DNA from: Terrimonas sp.
GTDB lineage: Bacteria > Bacteroidota > Bacteroidia > Chitinophagales > Chitinophagaceae
Direction of reading: 5' to 3'
NCBI RefSeq assembly: GCF_003075435.1
Contig: NZ_QCZJ01000001.1
Location: 124,001 to 188,000, forward strand
DNA: 64,000 bases
This document shows, in pieces, positions 48,101-54,690 of this stretch (position 1 is the stretch's first letter; each line of letters begins with the position of its first letter). Under the pieces are notes generated by a model, which made no database searches, was not told the DNA's origin, and saw nothing but the letters and a program-made list of their open reading frames with translations. The translations under genes and the position numbers were made by a program.

Positions 48101-48936
48101 TAAAATATACTGTTGGCCAAAAAACGGCATCAGTTACGGTGCAGGTAACGGCAACGCCTGCTGCTACATTTACAACAACCAAAAAAATCGGTGATGGTAT
48201 TATACGTGTGGAAATTAAAAACGAATCCTCAGGTACAACAGATCAGTCTTCCTACAACTGGTTTTTAGATGATGAACCATTCTCTGACAAAAAAGATCCT
48301 GACCCGCTCACATTTAAACTGCAAACTTTACCACATACTTTGCGGCTCAGGGTATCCAACAGTGGCTGCCCGTCTGAATTTGAAGAAGTGATCAGCCTTG
48401 AAACAGAAACAAGGAAATTAAGCGTTTGCAGTGATGTAAAAGAACAATCGCTCGAAAGCAATATACCCGATGGCGCATCCATTACCATAATAAAAAATGA
48501 TGGAGGTATAATGGATGGCAAGCTGATCATCCATCCATCTGCTATGAATATTACACAAACCACCACATTCAATGTTTCTTATACCATTAACAATAAACAA
48601 AAAGGTGTTGCCATCACTGTAATTTTTGCCAATGCTGATTTTACTATGGAGCTTACAAGCAGTGTAGGTACAAACGCACTGATCATTTCGTTGAAGCTGG
48701 TATCGCTCGATGCTACCATAAGCAAATCAGAATGGCAGCTCATACAGGGCAATAATGTAATTACTAAGCAAGAAAAGGATGTTTTGATCAGTCCGTTCGT
48801 TTTAGGCGATTTTGTTGATATCACACATGCTGTAGCAAGCGCATCGCCCCAAAATTGCGGGAAGACAAAAAATTTCAGGATAACACAGGAAATATTTAAG
48901 CTCAACCTGAATAAAGGACCATTTAAAAATGTGTAA
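45160..48936 (+). CDS. Large eCIS-associated protein with Ig-like C-terminal modules
   Basis: The 1258-aa product begins with a conserved segment, YPIFEADQVLTNDHLNNVFN then GSGIVCGLEILP, seen in Bacteroidota eCIS loci and resembling a baseplate-attachment domain. Residues about 200-860 are mostly helical. From about residue 925 onward there are beta-sandwich modules of Ig/PKD type (GSYVIKYTVGQKTASVTVQV; SSYNWFLDDEPF). Such modules are common in Bacteroidota surface adhesins. I infer a fibre or target-recognition protein hung on the baseplate, but this is not shown. It occupies the place between the Afp12-like and tape-measure genes where Afp/PVC loci carry a fibre gene. Confidence 0.65.
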   Translation: MSIINTYPIFEADQVLTNDHLNNVFNYLDQEDRLTRMKLIGSGIVCGLEILPGSSSSEIIISKGCALTSQGFMLLLCQKNYTHYTSYTPPVRPNDLQFIQQCDEKEANPLPFYDQQYNQGLLRLVEKEAVENEDGGDVIALSQMPADFLNRYAVVLFLEAEELSLKNCDTNDCNDKGSRIDFDIKALLVDKNILDKIIKINGDVIINNAVNEQPLLKRYNVPVQKITTASDVLIAFRDLADQQTLADIANALKKSVSRYQYLTGNENTAVFDTAYEALLALRDDILKNYPLLIQYFYDYLDDIIKAYYEFVRKAQFVHTECCMNEMKFPLHIMLGEANGATSGNRSAYRQYFIYSPLFNDQKNKLGEVQLLFTRLKLLLTQFSIDNMFPFEKRQVRITPSRYGKAPLSDRCIPYYYDVATTEQELYRCWSYKKTGSGEESRNLSYNASEYSSAFPVLNPLLYDIEPYNFFRIEGHIGKNINEAIAVVKQEQQDKNLPFEVVALSADYIGALVRGEEPKCIIQDLESDYRVLIAEFVCKLHDAYCKVGRTEYKPLSIFTGTVTLAANAVSARTATLPAALDTNRVSAITPEEEEEETKILKTSLVLNPEIVSHPFVSILVNEFHASKAYVKGDTISRLCKPAKDTIGAAYINIIQKNNGQFKNPVAVSTTILGTYLRNGFFELIDSIESMFILLMNNELADLNITAFKTAYERYETAIENVSVRLLRININPQIFLNTCITEQLEALKNEYLRRTAQYRLAKNFSYYFSRHGGVEHKAGVPKGGTFILVYHEERKRQLFDVRSILINKELRSILLRQFPGLLQSTQNVDELETKTEELHTAIQFKEPELYIRMNDVLGKYLEECKDLPEASRNALEAIIKLPPQRTAFTLTDGMVIADFYIPYICCSDCPPIAYIITPPPVQEDQTPVLRIAKDSFCNSDQTAFAITATPAGGTIEGEGVKRAADGTFVFVPAGLAAGSYVIKYTVGQKTASVTVQVTATPAATFTTTKKIGDGIIRVEIKNESSGTTDQSSYNWFLDDEPFSDKKDPDPLTFKLQTLPHTLRLRVSNSGCPSEFEEVISLETETRKLSVCSDVKEQSLESNIPDGASITIIKNDGGIMDGKLIIHPSAMNITQTTTFNVSYTINNKQKGVAITVIFANADFTMELTSSVGTNALIISLKLVSLDATISKSEWQLIQGNNVITKQEKDVLISPFVLGDFVDITHAVASASPQNCGKTKNFRITQEIFKLNLNKGPFKNV

Positions 48937-50142
48937 TTGAATAACATTAACCATATTATTGAGCGGCAAAGTATAGCTATAAATTTTGAAGATCCCGGTC
49001 TGCATATCGGCATACAAAACCGTATAGCAGAATTATTTTATACCCGTTTGCAGCCCCGCATGGAAAGCCTGTTTAACGAGATGGCAGATGATGATCATGT
49101 TGCTATAATAGATAAGCTGGAAATAGATTGCGGTCATTTACCCGCAAAGCGTTGGGAAGAGGAGTGGGTTGATTGCGCCATAAGAAAATTAAAAGAGCAA
49201 CTAACTGTTATCTCAAAGAAAAAAATGGGAGCGGCTGATATACAGGCTGATTTTTTATATTTTTTGCAACAGGGTCAACTCCCATGGAACAGCAGGGTAA
49301 AATCTTTAAAAACTTTTGAGCAATCCATTGTATTGGATCATATTTTTTTGGAAGCGCTCAAAAATATTTTACCGGGAAATAATGTTGTTGAAAGATTAAC
49401 GCGCCGGTTTTCAGCAGGGTTTATTCCAAAATTGATATATGCACTAACAGAAAACGAAATACAATATGGACCTGGAAAAGCCGGATCTTTTAATGCTGCT
49501 AACGTACAATTAATTACAGGGCAGCTAAGTGCCCGCCAACTGGAAGTGCATTTAAAAAACCTGGCGAAAGCCATTGCGCCCGGTAAAAAAAATAACAGCA
49601 AACCGGCATCTGATAAAACAGGTACACCGGTTCCTGCAAATCCATATATCGGAAATGCAGGCATTATGCTTCTTCATCCGTTTTTGCCGGCATTGTTTGA
49701 AGCGCTGCATTTAACCATACAACAGCAATGGGTAAACGAAGATGCGCAACATCGTGCGGTTTTAATTACAGCTTATATCACTTCAGGAAAAGAGGATTTA
49801 CCGGAATTTGAGCTGGCGTTAAACAAATTGATATGCGGACTGGACATTTCTGATACACTTCGTCAAATACCGGACGCAATAACTATTGAAACAATATCAG
49901 CATGCGAAGAAATGATCACTACAGCTATACAACATTGGGCAGCTTTAAAAAATACAGGTATTGCCGCTTTCAGAGAAACCTTCCTGCAAAGAGAGGGTAA
50001 AATAACAAGTGTAGATAAAGGATGGCTGTTGCAGGTAGAACAGAAGGGGGTAGATGTGCTGCTGAATAGCTTACCATGGGGAATAGGGGTTATTAAATTT
50101 CCCTGGATGAACAATCTTTTTTTTACAGAATGGAATAGTTGA
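48937..50142 (+). CDS. Contractile injection system tape-measure protein (Afp14-like)
   Basis: The 401-aa product has both conserved ends of CIS tape-measure proteins. The N-terminal block includes FNEMADDDHVAIIDKLEIDCG and WVDCAIRKLKEQL. The C-terminal block includes GNAGIMLLHPFLPALFEAL, LICGLDI, FRETFLQREGKI, LLNSLPWGIGVIKFPWM and a final TEW. The tape measure sets tube length; this one is short because the variable middle is small, predicting a short particle. The start is a TTG immediately after the previous stop, the only option in frame. The CHAP gene follows after 41 nt. Confidence 0.88.
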   Translation: MNNINHIIERQSIAINFEDPGLHIGIQNRIAELFYTRLQPRMESLFNEMADDDHVAIIDKLEIDCGHLPAKRWEEEWVDCAIRKLKEQLTVISKKKMGAADIQADFLYFLQQGQLPWNSRVKSLKTFEQSIVLDHIFLEALKNILPGNNVVERLTRRFSAGFIPKLIYALTENEIQYGPGKAGSFNAANVQLITGQLSARQLEVHLKNLAKAIAPGKKNNSKPASDKTGTPVPANPYIGNAGIMLLHPFLPALFEALHLTIQQQWVNEDAQHRAVLITAYITSGKEDLPEFELALNKLICGLDISDTLRQIPDAITIETISACEEMITTAIQHWAALKNTGIAAFRETFLQREGKITSVDKGWLLQVEQKGVDVLLNSLPWGIGVIKFPWMNNLFFTEWNS

Positions 50143-50183
50143 ACGCATGCAGATGTTAATCAAATTAATATAAACTGGTATTT

Positions 50184-50939
50184 ATGGAATTTTTAAAAAA
50201 AGGAAAGCAGGGTACCGCAGTTATTGAACTCCAGCAAATTTTGCGTGAGCTGGATTATAACATATCAGTAACCGGTGTATTTGATACTGATACCTATAAA
50301 ACCGTCAGGAATTTTCAAAGTAGTCATTTGGATATACATGGCGTGCCATTGGAAGTAGACGGCAAGGTTGGCGATATTACCTGGTGGGCACTAAAAAATC
50401 CGAGAACAAAAATTGTTGGTGGTGTAATTGACTATACAGTAATGCCTCCTGCCGGTGCAGGAGGCACAAGCATTGGAAGAAGCGCTTTACAGTTTGCGAT
50501 AAATGAACTGAGATCAGGTGCAGGTGAAGTAGGCGGTAACAATATGGGTCCCTCGGTAAAAAAATATTTACAACCCTCGGGTGTTCCGGAAGGCAGTTCC
50601 TGGTGTGCTGCATTTATCAGCTGGTGTTTTTTGCAGGCAGCCGGTGGCGACAGAAAAGCGATGCCTTTCAGATATACAGCCGGCGCAAGAAATATTTATA
50701 ATCAATACAAGCAAAAAGGATGGTCTTTTGATGGAAACAGCGATCTGCCGCAGCCGGGAGATATCGTTGCATGGTGGCGTGTAAGCATGCCATCGGGGCT
50801 TGGTCATATAGGGATTGTTCATCACTATGCTGATGGATTTATATATACCATTGAAGGCAATAAAGCAGCGAATGTTGCAGGTTTTTCCTATGTAAAAACA
50901 AGACTTGACAAATTGCTGGGATATGGAAGAGTACAATAA
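50184..50939 (+). CDS. Peptidoglycan-binding domain plus CHAP hydrolase in the eCIS operon
   Basis: The 251-aa product has an N-terminal PG_binding_1 repeat (residues 1-75: GKQGTAVIELQQILREL, VTGVFDTDTYKTVRNFQ) and a C-terminal CHAP domain. The catalytic Cys is in GSSWCAAFISWC and the His in GLGHIGIVHH, with IEGNK closing the site. CHAP enzymes are amidases or endopeptidases that cut peptidoglycan. There is no signal peptide, so it would act from the cytoplasm at lysis, or travel with the particle. It lies between structural and cargo genes, 8 nt before the first DUF4157 gene. Confidence 0.9.
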   Translation: MEFLKKGKQGTAVIELQQILRELDYNISVTGVFDTDTYKTVRNFQSSHLDIHGVPLEVDGKVGDITWWALKNPRTKIVGGVIDYTVMPPAGAGGTSIGRSALQFAINELRSGAGEVGGNNMGPSVKKYLQPSGVPEGSSWCAAFISWCFLQAAGGDRKAMPFRYTAGARNIYNQYKQKGWSFDGNSDLPQPGDIVAWWRVSMPSGLGHIGIVHHYADGFIYTIEGNKAANVAGFSYVKTRLDKLLGYGRVQ

Positions 50940-50947
50940 ACAGGCGT

Positions 50948-53398
50948 ATGCAGCATGCAGTAAAAGAAAATAAAACAGCTATAAGCACAAAAAACGCCGG
51001 ATCTTTTTTCGGGAAGGCTCCGTGCAATTCTTTTTTTGCTCCTGCTGTTGTGCAACCCAAACTTACCATTGGCCCGGTAGATGATCCATATGAACGGGAG
51101 GCGGATAGTGTAGCCGACAGGGTGATGCGAATGACAGATGCTGATGTGCAGCAAAGCAAGCCGGTAGCTGTTCAGAGAAAGTGCGCGGAATGCGAAAAGG
51201 AAGAACAGGTACAAAAAAAAGAGGATAATGATTTTATCACTTCAACGACAGGAAAAAATATTCAAAGATCACCCGGCGATAATGATACTACGGCCGGTAA
51301 TGAAGAAAGCACCCCGGCAACACCATTTTTAAGAATAAGAATAACCTTGCATGATTTGTATGACAGGGAAGATAACGACATGGCAAACTATGGTGAGGCG
51401 AATATTGAGATGATCCGCAGAGGAGTAATATCCCCGGGAGATTATACAGTTCCTTATGCCGCGCTGTGGAATAATAATTACCAGCTTTCAACACGCTGGG
51501 GGCTTGGCAGAATCACAAAGAATGTATACGAAAAAGGAGATAATCTTTTAAAACCAATAAGAGGTATTGTTGGAAAAATTCCCCTTGCCGGCGGGTTTAT
51601 AAGCAGTAAAATAAAATTAAGTAAGCCAGATCTTAAAGGTGGAGACTGGGACAGGTACATAGCTGATAAAACTACCTTAATGGCATTGGGCGGGGCATTG
51701 GACAGGGACAACCCGGCATATAATGCAGGCAGTGGATTTACATTCACCATCAATATTGTTGACTTTCACTTTGATGAAAACAGGTTATTCAGAAAACCTG
51801 TGAACAGTAATTATACTCCACTTTTCCAAATTAGCCGTAAATGCGCACAGTGTGAAGAAGTAGATAAAAAAGCGCAAATGAAAAGCGAAGCCGCAGGCAG
51901 CGGCGGAATAATAGCGCCTTCCATTGTTCATAATGTTATTAACCGGAATGGCCAGCCGCTTGATGCAGTTACAAGAAATTTTATGGAATCCAGGATGGGT
52001 TTTGATTTCGGAAATGTGCAAATACATAATGATTCAGAAGCGCATCAATCTTCATCCGCTATTAATGCGCTGGCATATACCAGCGGTAATCACATAGCAT
52101 TTGGAACAGGGCAATATCAGCCGGATAGCATTGAAGGAAGAAAGTTACTGGCGCATGAATTAATGCATGTGGTACAGCAACAAAGCACTCAGGTGCGTCA
52201 CCGTATCAACCGGTTTTCTGATACCGACCATCATATAGCAGAAGAAATAGCGCTTTCTGATTTATTTACACATGAACAACTGGAGAATATTGAAAGGGGA
52301 AATATGGGGAGAGATTATAGCCAGTTACCTCAGAAGGCTGCCTCGTTACTGGTACCGGGCACTCCTTTCGGCAATTATCACACACATGAACATTTTGATA
52401 ACTTTATTTTTGACAGGGAAAAGAACAAATGGGTAAGCCATAAAGAATATGATAAAATATGGGATGAGGGTAGTAAAGACTGGGTAAAAAGAAAAGCGCC
52501 CTCTTTGGCAGGCGCTCACGCACCACGCATTACGCCAATAGCATATATTGAAAGCCAGTTGATATCTGCAGTTGAAAAAGATGTTCCCGATCCTGCTGCA
52601 TTTATTCATCTTGGCAATGCTTTTCATACTATTGAAGATTTTTTTGCACACTCTAATTTTGTTGAGCTCATACATGAAGATTTTTCTTCCGGTAAGGAAC
52701 TGACTACACATCCGCCCGGGGCTGTTGGCCCATCATCTGAAGATTCTATTCTTAGTAATGTTTCAGATCCTGTTAGCTCCGCTTTCTTTTTAAACCGGTT
52801 TAAAACGCTGCAACAAAGCGCAGAATCAGTATCTCATGGTATTCTGGCTAAAGATTTTCATTCTAACAAATATCATTCAATAGCAATTACCCTTGCAACA
52901 TTGGTAGTGAGAACTATTGGCGGATTATTAAAACATGCTTTTACGCTCGCTACAAAAGACCTGCGCACGGAATATGTTAAAACAGGTATCATGGGATTGG
53001 TAACCGGCTATTTAAGACCTCCGGATATTAAAAATAAATGGTGGGAAAAAATGCTTGAAGAAGACGCAGGCATCACACAAAAAAGAATAAAACTATTGCA
53101 GGAAAAAACGCCTGTAACAGTCAACCAGCTTCCCGGCAGTCCTTTGCGTGCATTTGAAGCTACACGGTTTTCTTCCTGGAAAGCTATTGGATTAGGCACT
53201 TCGGTTTCTGTACCATTAAAGGATAAAACATTTTTCACCGCGGGATTTATGGTGTCACTTCCCGGCACAGGCCAGTTGCCGGATAACTCATTATTAGTTG
53301 CGCCAAAATCTGAATGGGATGCAGGGCAACCTCAGATTATTTGGGGAGCACAGGTTTCAGGTACGTTTGACCTGGCAGATTTAATAAAGAAACATTAA
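50948..53398 (+). CDS. DUF4157 eCIS cargo 1, with HET-C-like domain
   Basis: The 816-aa product has a DUF4157 leader (KLTIGPVDDPYEREADSVAD), a CxxC box RKCAECE (Cys79/Cys82), an unrecognised 200-aa beta-rich domain (about 105-290), a second CxxC box RKCAQCE (Cys299/Cys302), and the DUF4157 core ending in HELMH (403-407). A HET-C-like domain follows, with HTIEDFFAHSNFVEL (His560, Glu563, Asp564, His568). The HET-C fold is related to zinc phospholipase C/P1 nuclease enzymes, whose metal-binding His/Asp set this resembles. A 150-aa C-terminal domain is unknown. No signal peptide. DUF4157 is a known marker of eCIS cargo; toxicity is inferred. Confidence 0.82.
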   Translation: MQHAVKENKTAISTKNAGSFFGKAPCNSFFAPAVVQPKLTIGPVDDPYEREADSVADRVMRMTDADVQQSKPVAVQRKCAECEKEEQVQKKEDNDFITSTTGKNIQRSPGDNDTTAGNEESTPATPFLRIRITLHDLYDREDNDMANYGEANIEMIRRGVISPGDYTVPYAALWNNNYQLSTRWGLGRITKNVYEKGDNLLKPIRGIVGKIPLAGGFISSKIKLSKPDLKGGDWDRYIADKTTLMALGGALDRDNPAYNAGSGFTFTINIVDFHFDENRLFRKPVNSNYTPLFQISRKCAQCEEVDKKAQMKSEAAGSGGIIAPSIVHNVINRNGQPLDAVTRNFMESRMGFDFGNVQIHNDSEAHQSSSAINALAYTSGNHIAFGTGQYQPDSIEGRKLLAHELMHVVQQQSTQVRHRINRFSDTDHHIAEEIALSDLFTHEQLENIERGNMGRDYSQLPQKAASLLVPGTPFGNYHTHEHFDNFIFDREKNKWVSHKEYDKIWDEGSKDWVKRKAPSLAGAHAPRITPIAYIESQLISAVEKDVPDPAAFIHLGNAFHTIEDFFAHSNFVELIHEDFSSGKELTTHPPGAVGPSSEDSILSNVSDPVSSAFFLNRFKTLQQSAESVSHGILAKDFHSNKYHSIAITLATLVVRTIGGLLKHAFTLATKDLRTEYVKTGIMGLVTGYLRPPDIKNKWWEKMLEEDAGITQKRIKLLQEKTPVTVNQLPGSPLRAFEATRFSSWKAIGLGTSVSVPLKDKTFFTAGFMVSLPGTGQLPDNSLLVAPKSEWDAGQPQIIWGAQVSGTFDLADLIKKH

Positions 53399-53406
53399 AC
53401 CTGGTA

Positions 53407-54654
53407 ATGAATGCTATAAAGAAACATATTATTCCCAATGATAAAGCGCCATGCAGGAACACAGCTTTCTTTCAATCCAAACTTACCATCAACCAGCCCG
53501 GCGACAAATACGAACAGGAAGCAGATACAGTGGCAGAGCAGGTTCTTCAATCAAAACAACAACCAGGAGTATCTTTCTTTCAACCAATAAATGTATCTGC
53601 ACTGCAACGCAAATGCGCTCATTGCGAAGAAGAAGAAAAGGCAGTGCAGCGAAAAGAACAAAGCAATGCTTTAATAGAACCACCACAAAACGTAGAACAA
53701 TATGTAGGGGGTCTAAGCAATAAAGGGGCAAGCCTGCCTACTCAGACCAAACAGTTTTTCGAATCAAGAATGGGTTATAATTTCAGTGATGTAAAAGTAC
53801 ATACCGATAGTTTGGCTGCTAAGTCGGCCCAAAATATTAATGCGCTGGCTTATACCACCCGTAATAATATTGTTTTTAACAGCGGGCAATACCAGCCGGA
53901 TACAGACAACGGGAAAAAACTGTTAGCACACGAACTGGCGCATGTAGTGCAGCAAAAAAATAATCCGCAAACAATATTTAGACAATCCGCAGATCAAGTC
54001 CCAAAGATTGGAACAGGAGCATATGCGGCCTACAACCAATGGAATTTAGAAAAAATTGTTGAAACTACACATTGGGCAAATGATGAAAATAAAAACAGAT
54101 TTATTGCAGAATATTTAGAATATTGTTACCTGCATCCAAAATTAAATGATCAATGTATGCAAGCCATTAAGGTAGATCCTGAGTATTCAGTAGATTTTCG
54201 GTTAGGAGATTGTACTAAAGAGCAGAGGTCCAGACTGCGAAAAAGAATAAGTGAAGAATGTAAATCTTCCAAAAGATCTTGTGCAGTTACTGATTCTTGT
54301 AAAGTTTTACGAGAAAAAATAAGCAGAAATACTGCATGCATTGAGGCAAGACAGGCTGAAATGAGCATTTGTTATAAAGGAGGTGATCAAATACATAAAG
54401 ATGTTTTGTCCAAAGAAATTATGGCTCTAACAAATTGCATGCTTTATTTCAGGAAAAAATGTTTCCAATCAACAGATCCGTCACCAATTTTTTATCCCTA
54501 TCCAGAAGGGATAAGAGTAGAAAATGAAGATGAGGATTTTATGAAAAAAATGGAAGAAATTACTGGTTTATCAGGGGCTGCTTTGATTTTATATATTATT
54601 GTATCCGAAGGTTCAAGATTATTTCCACCAAGAAATCTTGTACCAATACCATAG
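53407..54654 (+). CDS. DUF4157 eCIS cargo 2, with Cys-rich C-terminal domain
   Basis: The 415-aa product has the leader TINQPGDKYEQEADTVAEQV, the CxxC box RKCAHCEEEEK (Cys70/Cys73), and a DUF4157 core with RMGYNFSDVKVHTD and HELAHVVQQ (175-183). The C-terminal part (200-370) is rich in cysteines spaced through helices, with the block CIEARQAEMSICYKGGD followed by H. That pattern is familiar from C-termini of polymorphic toxins but I cannot name it. A hydrophobic helix (about 388-402) near the end could insert in a membrane. By eye this C-terminal half is more AT-rich than the N-terminal half, consistent with later acquisition. No catalytic site identified. Confidence 0.8.
   Translation: MNAIKKHIIPNDKAPCRNTAFFQSKLTINQPGDKYEQEADTVAEQVLQSKQQPGVSFFQPINVSALQRKCAHCEEEEKAVQRKEQSNALIEPPQNVEQYVGGLSNKGASLPTQTKQFFESRMGYNFSDVKVHTDSLAAKSAQNINALAYTTRNNIVFNSGQYQPDTDNGKKLLAHELAHVVQQKNNPQTIFRQSADQVPKIGTGAYAAYNQWNLEKIVETTHWANDENKNRFIAEYLEYCYLHPKLNDQCMQAIKVDPEYSVDFRLGDCTKEQRSRLRKRISEECKSSKRSCAVTDSCKVLREKISRNTACIEARQAEMSICYKGGDQIHKDVLSKEIMALTNCMLYFRKKCFQSTDPSPIFYPYPEGIRVENEDEDFMKKMEEITGLSGAALILYIIVSEGSRLFPPRNLVPIP
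53485..53543. repeat. 59-bp leader repeat, copy A
   Basis: This stretch, encoding the TINQPGDKYEQEADTVAEQ leader of cargo 2, is identical base for base to 54778-54836 in cargo 3. A third copy in cargo 4 (56268-56303) differs at one of 36 positions. The identity is at DNA level and includes silent positions, pointing to recent duplication or gene conversion. Confidence 0.9.
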
Positions 54655-54690
54655 ATCTTTAAAACACATAATTATTATCTTCTAATCTGT

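Noticed and set aside
52154-52168. HELMH/HELAH motif of the DUF4157 cores as proof of protease toxins
   Set aside because: The motif is shared by all four cargos and belongs to the DUF4157 core itself; it does not by itself show protease activity of each C-terminal domain.
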